64,000 bases of DNA, from NCBI GenBank assembly GCA_047620505.1, contig JBLHKS010000012.1, forward strand, positions 4,087 to 68,086. The letters are read 5' to 3'. The translations under genes were made by a program, and so were the position numbers. The notes beneath the pieces are model-generated. The model ran no database searches. It was not told the origin of the DNA and worked only from the letters and a program-made list of their open reading frames with translations. Origin of the DNA: JBLHKS01 sp047620505 (lineage in GTDB: Bacteria; Verrucomicrobiota; Verrucomicrobiia; Verrucomicrobiales; DEV007). How positions within the stretch are numbered: position 1 is the stretch's first letter; every line of letters starts with the position of its first letter. Positions 35,592 through 43,921 of this stretch are shown here, piece by piece.

Positions 35592-36035
35592 ATGAAGTTC
35601 TCCTGGATTCTCCTTTCTTCCCTGATGCTGCTTGCGACGGGCTGTCTCAAGTTCGGCGAAAACATCGAAGCCTCCGGCGCAGCCTTTGATCAGGCGAAGC
35701 TCGATCAACTTTCTTCGGTGAGCGGCATCGTGTTTCCGTCAGGGACGAAGCGGCTTCACTTTTTCCATTTCACAGATGGGATGGATCCGTCGATTCGAGT
35801 GAAGGTCGAGATTCCAGCTTCGGAGGAAGCCACTTTTTTAGAGAACGCGGTTTTCGCCCATGAAAACGCTTCAGAAACATCCTTCAGTGACGGCGGAATG
35901 GCTTGGTGGAAGCCGAAAACTCTAACCAATCCGACTTCTCGCCGTCTGACTTTGGGACCAGGTAAATTCGTTTCCGTCGTTTTTGGAAAAGAGGGCGGCA
36001 AGCTGATTGCTTACGTTTGCTGGTTTACGACCTGA
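35592..36035 (+). CDS. Putative lipoprotein of unknown function
   Basis: 147 aa with a lipoprotein signal peptide; the lipobox is LLATGC, with the acylated Cys near residue 18. The mature part has VKVEIPASEEATFLEN and ends GKFVSVVFGKEGGKLIAYVCWFTT. No family recognised. I chose the ATG at 35592 because it opens the signal; the in-frame region upstream is Pro/Gly-rich. It is divergent from the peroxidase. The direct repeat of the eda 3' end begins 8 bp after its stop. Confidence 0.7.
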   Translation: MKFSWILLSSLMLLATGCLKFGENIEASGAAFDQAKLDQLSSVSGIVFPSGTKRLHFFHFTDGMDPSIRVKVEIPASEEATFLENAVFAHENASETSFSDGGMAWWKPKTLTNPTSRRLTLGPGKFVSVVFGKEGGKLIAYVCWFTT

Positions 36036-36042
36036 AGTCTTT

Positions 36043-36082
36043 GCCGATCAACTCCCGGCAATTGCGCGCGCTTCAGGAGATC
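36043..36082 (+). repeat. Distal copy of an eda 3'-end direct repeat
   Basis: 40 bp matching 37612-37651 at 36 positions by eye, with the first 21 bp identical (36043-36063 and 37612-37632). The other copy is the last codons, stop and 5 bp downstream of eda. Together they bracket a 1.5-kb accessory block in direct orientation, as an integration or target duplication would. Confidence 0.75.
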
Positions 36083-36173
36083 CGGTTCTCCTTTCTACTC
36101 CGCACCATCCGCGATATTCGTCGCCTGTGTCGCCAGCGGATTGATCGAGCGAACCAGCAGCTGCCGGTGCATA

Positions 36174-36391
36174 GTAGGATGGAGCTTCCGGGTCTGTTGC
36201 CCAACGCGAAAGAGGACGCGAAGTGGCACGGATTTGCAATCCGTCCGCGTCCTCGCCCGGTTCGGCTCCCCGACGGATTGCAAATCCGTGCCACGGGGAA
36301 TCCGAACCGGGCGTTGGGCAACAAGCCCTTCCAGCCCGTCCCTAGCCTAGCTGGCTGGTCGAGCGCGGACGGGCTGGAAGCTCCATCCTAC
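36174..36391. repeat. Nested multi-stem palindromic element
   Basis: Three sets of arms are nested: 36174-36189 with 36376-36391 (16 bp), 36195-36207 with 36311-36323 (13 bp) and 36224-36244 with 36273-36293 (21 bp perfect). A separate stem pairs 36328-36341 with 36367-36380 (14 bp). The outer arms contain GGCTGGAAGC, shared with the inverted repeat at 10096. No coding capacity is evident. It looks like a REP/MITE-like composite. Confidence 0.8.
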
Positions 36392-36444
36392 AATACGCGA
36401 CATACAGATTAACTCGGAAATCAAAACCCGCATCCAGCGCGCTT

Positions 36445-36700
36445 CTACCACCGGATCGGCGAGATCGCCTTGTACTGTGGTGACTGCTGCCCGTACTGGC
36501 CCTTCACCGAAGTCTTCACCCCGTCGAAAACAACCTTCATACCCTCGGCCCCCTCATCTTCACCCAGATACGCCTCCTTGCGGGAGCGAATCGCGTCCGA
36601 AAAAGCCTGTCCACATCCGGATGACGCTCATTCAAATCGTTCACATCCGCCTGTAGCTGCTGGAGCGCCGGCAAGGCTCTTAGATGATGCCGGAAGGCTA
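36445..36700 (-). pseudogene. Frameshifted C-terminal gene remnant, family unrecognised
   Basis: On the minus strand, from about 36700, one frame reads ALPALQQLQADVNDLNERHPDVDRLF. A one-base shift then gives DAIRSRKEAYLGEDEGAEGM, VVFDGVKTSVKGQYGQQSPQ and YKAISPIRW with a stop at 36445. Both halves look like real protein and no intact reading covers them. It lies inside the accessory block beside the palindromic element. No start codon or full-length copy is present in the window. Confidence 0.6.
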
Positions 36701-36784
36701 TAAATGAAAGATGGAAGCCAATTCCGAAAAATCACTGAATGATTTTGTAAATGAATTAAAATTTATGATTTTCAATTCGAGCGT

Positions 36785-37405
36785 TCATGGATCCTTTGTC
36801 ATATAAAATAGTACAGGCTCACTTGAATCTGCGATATGCCCGTCCGTATATTCAAATCGATAAACATAATAAGTCCTGCCTATTATATCGTAACCGCTTC
36901 GAGCAAAATTATGAAGTGTCAATGAAGTCGCAATCGGCTCGTTAATTGAAAAAACACCGTTCTCGTCAGTCACGATTTTCAAAGTGTAGATAGCAGGGTT
37001 TCCCTTGCCGCCTTGCCGCAATTTTTCAATGGATCCTTCATAGAAGCTGATCCTCGCTTCGATTGCGACTCCTTCTATTCCTTTGCCTCTATTCTGGTCT
37101 ACCATTTTCCCAAAAAATACACATGGAGCATTCATCTCAGCCAGAAACCTAAGTTCTCCAATTTTTTGATACCAAACGTACTTCGAAACGTTTTCAGGCC
37201 GAATCGCTTCTTCACTTTTAGTAACTACTCCATAGTAGGGGTGGCCCCCAATTTGGTCTTCCGGAGCGGCAGACAAAATATCCAAAGGCGAATCAATTTT
37301 TCGCTCCTCATTGGCATCATGTTTTTTGAAATTAACCCATACAACTCCGGAGATTGTAAGAATCGCGAGGAGACAAGCAGCTACAAAAAGATTTCTCTTT
37401 TTCAT
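36785..37405 (-). CDS. Low-GC membrane-anchored protein of unknown function
   Basis: 206 aa with a single N-terminal hydrophobic anchor (LFVAACLLAILTISGVVWV), then a polar extracytoplasmic part with a carboxypeptidase-regulatory-like segment (GKMVDQNRGKGIEGVAIEARI, then VTDENGVFSINEP). Its base composition is strikingly AT-rich compared with all neighbours, with AT-ending codons, and it has no palindrome copy. Both point to recent acquisition. Family unrecognised. Confidence 0.7.
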   Translation of the reverse strand: MKKRNLFVAACLLAILTISGVVWVNFKKHDANEERKIDSPLDILSAAPEDQIGGHPYYGVVTKSEEAIRPENVSKYVWYQKIGELRFLAEMNAPCVFFGKMVDQNRGKGIEGVAIEARISFYEGSIEKLRQGGKGNPAIYTLKIVTDENGVFSINEPIATSLTLHNFARSGYDIIGRTYYVYRFEYTDGHIADSSEPVLFYMTKDP

Positions 37406-37616
37406 GGTTCACCTTTCGTTCTAAGAAAGGATCCGGCTTTGGAAAATGGGAAGGCGCGGGCGCGGTTCGCGGATAAGACGGCTCATGTAAGGTGGTTTAT
37501 CAGAAACCGAACTGACAGGGCAAGAAAAATCTTAGAAAAATGGGGAGGGGACTGTGGACGGTGGCCGGTGGAGATTGCTTGGCTGCGGAACAAAACACAG
37601 AGCCAGCCTTCGCCGA
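37406..37616. other. Non-coding gap between the low-GC gene and eda
   Basis: About 210 bp. I see no convincing gene, hairpin or RNA. The last few bases belong to the proximal copy of the eda-end direct repeat. Confidence 0.5.
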
Positions 37617-37651
37617 TCAACTCCCGGCAATTTCGCGCGCTTCGGCGGATC
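37612..37651 (+). repeat. Proximal copy of the direct repeat at the eda 3' end
   Basis: This copy includes the eda stop codon and its last 11 or so codons. It matches 36043-36082 at 36 of 40 positions by eye, in the same orientation. Confidence 0.75.
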
Positions 37652-38261
37652 GCCGAGTGATCTCGGCCCAGTTCCCTGCCGAAATCAGATCTCGCGGCGC
37701 GAGCCAGGAGCCGCCAATCGCTGTTATGAGCGGTGAATCGAGATATTCCCGCATGTTTTCAGCGCTGATCCCGCCGAGCGGAATGAAGCCGAGTCCGAGA
37801 TGCGCAAACGGCGCGGCGATGTTCTTCAAGTGCTTCAAGCCACCGGAACTCGATGCGGGGAAAAACTTCAGCAATCGACAGCCAAGCGCGACCGACTGAT
37901 CGATATCGGTCGGCGTCATCACGCCTGGTCCGAACGGCAGCTGCTGGTTTTGTGCGTGCCGAATCACGTCCTGATTCACGCCTGGGGAAACTCCGAAATG
38001 CGCGCCCGCATCGACGACTTCGTCCACCTGACCGATCGTCAAAACCGTCCCGATGCCAGCGAGCATCTCGGGCACGTTTTCGCGAACTTCGCGCAGCGCG
38101 TCGAGCGCGGCCGGCGTCCGCAAGGTCAGCTCCATCGCTTCGACACCGCCGTCCAGAAGCGCCTTCGCAAGCGGAACCGCGTCCTCGGCTCGATCGATCA
38201 CGAGGACCGCGATGATTTTCGTTTTGGCGATTCGTTGGCCGATTTCGGTTTCCAGTGTCAT
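37617..38261 (-). CDS. eda: 2-dehydro-3-deoxy-phosphogluconate (KDPG) aldolase
   Basis: 214 aa, class I aldolase of the Entner-Doudoroff and uronate pathways, splitting KDPG to pyruvate and glyceraldehyde-3-phosphate. The Schiff-base Lys132 is in RLLKFFPAS and the catalytic Glu44 in AMELTLRTP. GIGTVLT and the phosphate-binding GGISAENM are present. The ATG at 38261 was preferred over a Cys/Arg-rich extension to 38414. Its 3' end is duplicated 1.57 kb downstream (36043). A palindrome variant (37935) encodes NQQLPF. Confidence 0.92.
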   Translation of the reverse strand: MTLETEIGQRIAKTKIIAVLVIDRAEDAVPLAKALLDGGVEAMELTLRTPAALDALREVRENVPEMLAGIGTVLTIGQVDEVVDAGAHFGVSPGVNQDVIRHAQNQQLPFGPGVMTPTDIDQSVALGCRLLKFFPASSSGGLKHLKNIAAPFAHLGLGFIPLGGISAENMREYLDSPLITAIGGSWLAPRDLISAGNWAEITRRSAEAREIAGS

Positions 38262-38383
38262 CGCTGAAGATCCTCGCGCAGCGAAAACCAATTGCAACGA
38301 CTCGCAGCAGGCGGCCGTCCGGTTTCTTTCCCCGCTTGCGTTCCTGCTTGAATTCTCCAAGGTCCGACAACGTTCTGACTTAT

Positions 38384-39445
38384 ATGAAAAACTTCGCTTC
38401 CGTTCTAATTCCACTCCTCGCGATCCTGCTCGCGCCCTTCGCTTCCGTTTTTGCGGCCGAAACCCTCGTCCTCAAGGGCAAAGACGGCCCGGGCAAGGGG
38501 AAGAAAATCGTGCTCGTTTCCGGCGACGAAGAATATCGCTCTGAAGAGGCCATGCCGATGCTGGCAAAAATCCTCAGCCAAACTCACGGCTTCGATTGCG
38601 AGGTAATTTTTTCCCTCGATCCTGAAGGGAAGTACATCGATTCGAACAACCAACCGGGGCTTCGCGGGCTGAAGGCGTTGGACGACGCCGATTTGATGAT
38701 CATCGCGACGCGCTTCCGCAAACCGTCAGCCGAAGAAGCGGCGCACCTGACGACTTTCATGAACGCAGGCAAGCCGGTCATCGGACTGCGCACGGCGACT
38801 CACGCTTTTAACGGCGGAGACAAATTCGGCGGGACGATCGGGTTCGGCGAATGGGGCCGGAAGATTCTCGGCGAGCAGTGGGTCAGCCATCACGGCGGCC
38901 ACAAACGCGAGGGTGCTCGCGGGGTGATCGAAAAGGCAAATGCTGGCCACGCGGTTTTGAATTCGGTCGAAGACGTCTTTGCTCCAAGCGACGTTTACGG
39001 CGTGACGCACTTGACGGACGTGGACACGATTCTGCTTCGCGGCGCGGTGACCGAGACACTCGATCCGAAGTCAAAACCGATCGAAGGCGCGAAAAATAGT
39101 CCGATGCAGCCCCTGGCTTGGCTCCACCCGTACATCGCGCCGAATGGCGAGACGAAGGGAACGAGTTTCTGCACGACGGCGGGCGCTTCGGTCGATCTGG
39201 TCAGCGAAGATCTCCGCCGGCTGGTCGTCAACGCGGCTTATCATTTGACCGGTCTGGACGTTCCGGAAAAAGCGGACGTCGCTTTCGTCGATCCGTTTTA
39301 CCCGAGCTTCTACGGGTTCATCCGAGAGAAGGACTACTGGAAGAATCTGGACATGCAGCCGGAAGACTACGGTCTCGGCAAGTCGCCAGCAGCTGCTGAC
39401 CCGAACGGTTCGCCGGATTGGCCGTTCCGCGCGACGAAGCCGTAA
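38384..39445 (+). CDS. Secreted ThuA-domain (trehalose-utilisation-like) protein
   Basis: 353 aa with a signal peptide ending near VFAAE. The ThuA fold, a glutamine-amidotransferase-like fold, is shown by KIVLVSGDEEYRSEEAMPML, VIGLRTATHAF and the conserved WVSHHGGHKR. Homologues are frequent in secreted carbohydrate-processing regions of planctomycetes and verrucomicrobia; the reaction is not established. The ATG at 38384 opens the signal. An exact palindrome (39387) encodes SPAAADP near the C-terminus. Confidence 0.85.
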   Translation: MKNFASVLIPLLAILLAPFASVFAAETLVLKGKDGPGKGKKIVLVSGDEEYRSEEAMPMLAKILSQTHGFDCEVIFSLDPEGKYIDSNNQPGLRGLKALDDADLMIIATRFRKPSAEEAAHLTTFMNAGKPVIGLRTATHAFNGGDKFGGTIGFGEWGRKILGEQWVSHHGGHKREGARGVIEKANAGHAVLNSVEDVFAPSDVYGVTHLTDVDTILLRGAVTETLDPKSKPIEGAKNSPMQPLAWLHPYIAPNGETKGTSFCTTAGASVDLVSEDLRRLVVNAAYHLTGLDVPEKADVAFVDPFYPSFYGFIREKDYWKNLDMQPEDYGLGKSPAAADPNGSPDWPFRATKP

Positions 39446-39490
39446 GGAAAATTGGTGGAGGAGCGCTGATCTCGTTCGGCGCTCCCGCTT

Positions 39491-39997
39491 TCACTCCATC
39501 AAATCGCGGACGTGAGGAAAGCGCTCTGAAAAGATCCGCAGGTGCTGATCCGTGAGGCCTTTCCAGATGACGAGAACGCCGTCGGTCGAGCCGCGATCAA
39601 TCTGGATGTAGCTGCGAATCGATCCTTGCTTGCGACTGATCGCCTGGATGTTTGCGGCGATCAATTTGCCCTGATTGCTCGGCGTCGTGCTGGCCTGCGC
39701 GATGATGTCCGTGCCTTTGCGGCTGAGTTTGAAAGCAACCCCGTAGGTCGCGCCGTCATCGGCAAGAAAAGGGTAAAACCAGGCGACGTCGGCGTCGGTG
39801 ACCAACGGAAGCTTTGAAAAGTAAAACTGCTGGGCCTGATCTCCCATTTTGACCGCTTGAGCGAAGTCCGGAAATTCGTCAGCCGTCGTTTCGAGATGAA
39901 AGCTGATGAGAACCGGAGCCCCCTGACCACGCTTTCCAGCGCCAATGAGAAGGAGCCCTGCGCAGGCGAGAAGAGCCAGAGTAATTCGGCGGTACAT
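39491..39997 (-). CDS. Secreted protein of unknown function
   Basis: 168 aa with a signal peptide (LALLACAGLLLIGAG). The mature part (APVLISFHLETTADEFPDFA, then LPLVTDADVAWFYPFLADDG) has alternating strands and helices, but I do not recognise a family. It is convergent with the ThuA gene and divergent from the glycosyltransferase. Confidence 0.65.
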   Translation of the reverse strand: MYRRITLALLACAGLLLIGAGKRGQGAPVLISFHLETTADEFPDFAQAVKMGDQAQQFYFSKLPLVTDADVAWFYPFLADDGATYGVAFKLSRKGTDIIAQASTTPSNQGKLIAANIQAISRKQGSIRSYIQIDRGSTDGVLVIWKGLTDQHLRIFSERFPHVRDLME

Positions 39998-40137
39998 CCG
40001 GCCATTAGAACCTGTTTCGTCTTCGAATACAAGCTTCCTTCGACGAGAATGCCTCGTCTGAAAACTTGGCGCGGCAGCGATCCTCGGCTTGCTTCGGGAG
40101 CGGGATCGGCGTCTCTGTTCGGGCTCGCCTGACGATT

Positions 40138-40890
40138 TTGAAAAACCAGAACGACGTTTCGATCATCATTCCCGCCTTCCACGAGGGAAACGCGATCGCG
40201 CCTTGTCTGGAGCGGGTTCTCAAGATTTTCGACTCTCCCGAAGTCATCGTTTGCGATGGGTCAGCCGATGAAAAGACTCGCGACTGCGCCGAATCAGCCG
40301 GCGCGCGCTACCTCGTCCCGGAAAACCACCATCGGGCTCACGCGATGAACGCCGGCGCTGCGTCCGCGTCAGGCGATCTCCTCCTTTTCGTTCACGCGGA
40401 CACGATTTTGCCACGCGCCGCCCAGCAGCTGCTGGATTTGAACCTGCACGAATTCGGTTGGGGCGGATTCTGGAAAAGCTTCAAGCCGAACGGTTGGTGG
40501 CTCTGGTGGCACGCGCTGACGGTCAATTTCTGCAAGTTGGAAACGACCGGCGAGATCCTCGGCGACAACGCGATGTTCGTCCGACGCGATGTTTTCGAAG
40601 AGCTGGGCGGCTTTCCTGAGCAGGAGCTTTTCGAAGACGTCGAGTTCTCCGAGCGGCTTCGCGAACACGCCGAAAGGACCGGCCTGCAGCAAAAAATCTT
40701 CTGGCGTGCCGCCACAACTTCCTCGCGGCGATTTCAAAAGCATGGCCCGTTCTACACCGTTTATCTGATGCAGCGCTGTCGGCAGTGGTACGCCCAGGGC
40801 GTCGACCCAGCCGAGATTCTTCGGCGTTACAACGAGCTGGAGGATTCGAAAGCGGCTAGTTCTCGCTCCCGAGGAGTTTCTCGCGCATGA
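40138..40890 (+). CDS. Family 2 glycosyltransferase (TIGR04283-like)
   Basis: About 250 aa GT-A fold enzyme. The NDVSIIIPAFHEGNAI strand, the HRAHAMNAGAASASGDLLLF segment with the DxD-type metal site FVHADTILP, and the FPEQELFEDVEFSERLR acceptor-side motif match the TIGR04283 group. The start is uncertain: TTG at 40138 gives a compact N-terminus, and TTG at 40066 would add 24 residues. An exact palindrome (40423) encodes AAQQLLDL. Its end overlaps the convergent esterase by 35 bp. Sugar donor unknown. Confidence 0.82.
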   Translation: MKNQNDVSIIIPAFHEGNAIAPCLERVLKIFDSPEVIVCDGSADEKTRDCAESAGARYLVPENHHRAHAMNAGAASASGDLLLFVHADTILPRAAQQLLDLNLHEFGWGGFWKSFKPNGWWLWWHALTVNFCKLETTGEILGDNAMFVRRDVFEELGGFPEQELFEDVEFSERLREHAERTGLQQKIFWRAATTSSRRFQKHGPFYTVYLMQRCRQWYAQGVDPAEILRRYNELEDSKAASSRSRGVSRA

Positions 40891-41719
40891 AAGCCGTCGC
40901 CCGCTTGGCTGAGCCCGCTTCGCCAGCCCCGGCGACGCCGTGGTTTCCACCTTCAACTCGGTAGAGCTCAACCTCGACCTCCGCCGCTTTCAGAGCCGCT
41001 TCAAGCACGGTCGCATGCTCGAAAGGCACGATCACGTCGGCGTCTCCGTGAACGATCAGGACCGGCGGATCGTCCTTCGAAACAAAATGCAACGGCGACA
41101 CGTCTGACTTTTTCTCCTCGGACATTTCCGCAGCTGGCGTGCCGGGCTCGTAACCCAGCAGCTGCCGGTAAGCCGGGTGACCATGTTTGACCGTCGCGAG
41201 CAGCCCCCAGTCAGTCGGACCCGCGAACGGGATCGCAAAGGAAACGCGCGAACTCAGCTTCGCGATCGGGTCTTTCGAATCCGGATCAGCCTCGTCGTCC
41301 TGCAGCGCCACGTAAGCCGAAAGATGGCCGCCCGCAGACCCGCCGGTCACGCCCATGCGATCCGGATCGATCTTCCATTTTTCCGCATTCGCCCGGATGA
41401 ACTGGATCGCTCGCGCGCAATCGTCGACCTGAGCTGGGTGCGGCGCGACGTCGGTGAATCGATATTCGACCGAAACGACCGCGAGCCAGCCTTGCGCGTT
41501 CGCTTTGGCGAGGTAGGCAGGAATCCCGTTTTTCGATCCCGCCCGCCAACCGCCGCCGTGGATGTAGACCATGACCGGAGCGGGTTCGTCTGATTCCGCG
41601 AGGTAGACATCGAGAATCTGGGCCGCGTCGTCATCGTCGTAAGCGACGTCTTTGAAATCAGGTGCGGCGCTGGCACCAGCAGCTGCCAGGGCGAAACAGA
41701 GAACGATTGGGAGTTTCAT
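40856..41719 (-). CDS. Secreted alpha/beta hydrolase, BD-FAE-like esterase
   Basis: 287 aa with a signal peptide ending near ASAA. The oxyanion motif is HGGGW, the nucleophile Ser lies in GGSAGGH, the acid in HGDADVIVPF, and the His in GGNHG. This is the layout of hormone-sensitive lipase / BD-FAE carbohydrate esterases. It would act outside the cytoplasm, perhaps removing acyl groups from glycans. Two palindrome variants (41156 RQLLGY and 41677 ALAAAGA) lie in it. Confidence 0.86.
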   Translation of the reverse strand: MKLPIVLCFALAAAGASAAPDFKDVAYDDDDAAQILDVYLAESDEPAPVMVYIHGGGWRAGSKNGIPAYLAKANAQGWLAVVSVEYRFTDVAPHPAQVDDCARAIQFIRANAEKWKIDPDRMGVTGGSAGGHLSAYVALQDDEADPDSKDPIAKLSSRVSFAIPFAGPTDWGLLATVKHGHPAYRQLLGYEPGTPAAEMSEEKKSDVSPLHFVSKDDPPVLIVHGDADVIVPFEHATVLEAALKAAEVEVELYRVEGGNHGVAGAGEAGSAKRATAFMREKLLGSEN

Positions 41720-41838
41720 GCGCTCAACTTAGAAAGCTGAAGCGATCTGCCAAGCTTTGGATTTTTTCGCAATCCGTTCTGGCCATTCCCTCACGTTTCT
41801 TCATGCTTGGCGGCTCAACCCGACCAAACCCATTTCCC

Positions 41839-43131
41839 ATGAGTGATTTACAAAAGAAAGAACGCTGGTACTCCGGCGTCACCGGCTACCAGTGGCTCGT
41901 CCTCCTGATCGCATCGTTAGGCTGGATCTTCGATGTCTACGAAGGCCAAATCTTCAACCTGACGCGAAACGCGATGCTGTCCGATATCCTCGGCTTGCCA
42001 GGTGACAGCCCCGAAATCAAAAAGTACGGCGAGCTGTTCCTCGCGATTTTCCTGCTGGGAGGAACGTTCGGCGGATTGCTGTTCGGGTCGCTGGCCGACC
42101 GACATGGCCGAGGGAAGATCATGGTTATCACGATCCTCATGTATTCGGTTTTCTCGGGGTTGACCTTTTTCGCCACCGAACTCTGGCACGTTGCGTCGCT
42201 TCGTTTTTTCGTAGCGATGGGAGTTGGCGGAGAGTGGGCAGTGGCCGCAGCGCTGGTAGCCGAAGTCTTTCCGAAGCGGGCTAGAGCCCAGGCATCCGGA
42301 ATTTTCCATACTTCAAGCGTTCTCGGCACAACCGCAGCAGCGCTGGTCGCGATGTGGGTCGTCGAATGGCGTCATGCTTATTTAATTGGGATCCTGCCAG
42401 CGTTGCTCGTCGTCTGGGTTCGCATCTCGATCAAGGAACCCGAGCAGTGGAAGAAAAAACGCGAGGAAGCGAAAGCGGGGTCTGGCGGAGAACGGGCTGG
42501 CAGCTTTTTTGATCTCCTTTGCAAAAGTCCCTGGAACAAGAAAGCCTTTCTTGGAATGGGCCTGGCTGCCGTGGGTCTCGGCACGTTCTGGGCGATCACG
42601 ATCGCTGGGCAGGACATCGTGCGCGAAATGCAGATGGCCAACGGCGTCGAAGAAGGTGTCGCGCGCAAATCCGGGCAGTTTGCCTACGGCGTGGTCCAGA
42701 CGATTGGCGGTGGTTTTGGCCTGCTTCTGTTCGGGCCTCTGTGCGCTTGGATTGGTCGAAAGAAGACCTTCATTTTCTACCACCTCGCCGCCGTGATCAT
42801 CGTTCCGATCACCTGTTTCGTTCCGCAAACTTATGAGCAGCTACTGTTCGTTTTGCCGTTCTTCGGATTCTTCACGCTCGGAATGCACGCCGGCTACGCT
42901 GTCTATTTTCCGGAGCTTTTCCCGACTCGTCTACGGGCGACCGGCACAAGTTTCTGTTTCAACGGTGGCCGGATTCTCGCTGTGACCGTCCTGATTTTCT
43001 CGGGCTGGCTCAAGAGCCGTGAAGGCATCGAGTTGACGACGGCTTTGACGATGCTGAGCGGACTCTTCCTCGTTGGCGCATTCCTGGTGCTGTTTCTGCC
43101 GGAAACCAAGGGGCAAGACCTCCCGGATTAG
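41839..43131 (+). CDS. Major facilitator superfamily transporter
   Basis: 430 aa with about 12 transmembrane helices. The MFS signature between TM2 and TM3 appears as GSLADRHGRGKIM, and FDVYEGQIFNL sits in TM1. A repeat-type signature (GPLCAWIGRKKTFIFY) begins the second half. It resembles sugar/organic-acid proton symporters, but the substrate is not clear. The ATG at 41839 was chosen; upstream in-frame sequence lies in the divergent esterase. An exact palindrome lies 4 bp beyond its stop. Confidence 0.86.
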   Translation: MSDLQKKERWYSGVTGYQWLVLLIASLGWIFDVYEGQIFNLTRNAMLSDILGLPGDSPEIKKYGELFLAIFLLGGTFGGLLFGSLADRHGRGKIMVITILMYSVFSGLTFFATELWHVASLRFFVAMGVGGEWAVAAALVAEVFPKRARAQASGIFHTSSVLGTTAAALVAMWVVEWRHAYLIGILPALLVVWVRISIKEPEQWKKKREEAKAGSGGERAGSFFDLLCKSPWNKKAFLGMGLAAVGLGTFWAITIAGQDIVREMQMANGVEEGVARKSGQFAYGVVQTIGGGFGLLLFGPLCAWIGRKKTFIFYHLAAVIIVPITCFVPQTYEQLLFVLPFFGFFTLGMHAGYAVYFPELFPTRLRATGTSFCFNGGRILAVTVLIFSGWLKSREGIELTTALTMLSGLFLVGAFLVLFLPETKGQDLPD

Positions 43132-43135
43132 AGCT

Positions 43136-43147
43136 CAGCAGCTGCTG
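43136..43147. repeat. Intergenic exact CAGCAGCTGCTG copy
   Basis: An exact copy of the dispersed palindrome, 4 bp after the MFS stop and 14 bp before the TauE/SafE start. It shows the motif is not only a coding artefact. Confidence 0.85.
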
Positions 43148-43161
43148 GCGGCCAAACCTTT

Positions 43162-43914
43162 GTGAGCGATTACGCTATCATCGTCACCTGCACGGTCTTC
43201 GCAGTCGCGGGATTCGTGCAGGGGCTGAGCGGATTTGGCTTCGGGATCGTCGCGATGGCGATCCTGCCGCTGGCCTTGAATGACATGCAGACGGCGTTCA
43301 GCATCACCGCGCTGAACTCGCTGATCATCCCGATTCTGACCTTCGTTCGTTTGCGGCACGCCTTTAAATTGGCGGACGCGCTCCCGATGACCATCGCTGC
43401 GATCGGGGGAGCTTTGTTAGGATTTGCGTTCGCGGACTATCTGATCGGCGAGACGATTTTTCTCAGGATTCTGGGCGCGACGCTCATCGTTTTCGCGGCT
43501 GCCGACGTGATCCTGACAAGTGCACTGAAAACCCACATGCCAAAGTGGATGGCTTGGCCGTGCGGGCTCGTCGGCGGATTTTTCGGCGGGGCGTTCAACA
43601 CTGGTGGACCGCCGATGGTCGCCTTCTGCTATTCTCAGCCTTGGACGAAGCACCAGATCGTTGCCACGCTTCAATTCGCTTTCCTCATCGCAACGAGCGC
43701 GCGAGTCGCGCTGATGGCGGGGACCGGAAAATACTTCGATAAACAGGTTTTGATGCTAACGCTTTCGACGGTGATTCCGATCGCGATCGGGATTTACTTC
43801 GGCGGGCAACTGCTGGCGCGGATTCCATTGCAGAAGCTCCGGATCGGCGTGTTCGCGATCGTGGTTTTGTTAGGCCTTCAGTACCTGCTCTTTCCAAACG
43901 TAGGCAGCCGCTAA
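43162..43914 (+). CDS. TauE/SafE-family membrane permease
   Basis: 250 aa with about eight hydrophobic helices. GFVQGLSGFGFG in TM1 and GGFFGGAFNTGGPPM in the second half are the paired motifs of the TauE/SafE sulfite/organosulfur exporter family. It starts with GTG and follows the MFS gene by 30 bp, so the two may be co-transcribed. Sulfate or sulfite export would suit a genome rich in sulfatases, but the substrate is inferred only from the family. Confidence 0.87.
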   Translation: MSDYAIIVTCTVFAVAGFVQGLSGFGFGIVAMAILPLALNDMQTAFSITALNSLIIPILTFVRLRHAFKLADALPMTIAAIGGALLGFAFADYLIGETIFLRILGATLIVFAAADVILTSALKTHMPKWMAWPCGLVGGFFGGAFNTGGPPMVAFCYSQPWTKHQIVATLQFAFLIATSARVALMAGTGKYFDKQVLMLTLSTVIPIAIGIYFGGQLLARIPLQKLRIGVFAIVVLLGLQYLLFPNVGSR

Positions 43915-43921
43915 CTGGAAA

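Noticed and set aside
36017..36412. 131-aa plus-strand frame after the lipoprotein gene
   Set aside because: It runs straight through the nested inverted repeats and the eda-end repeat, so its apparent peptide is a by-product of the repeats.
37406..37616. Possible coding tail reading through the gap before eda
   Set aside because: The peptide is protein-like in places, but it has no start of its own and continues antisense into eda.
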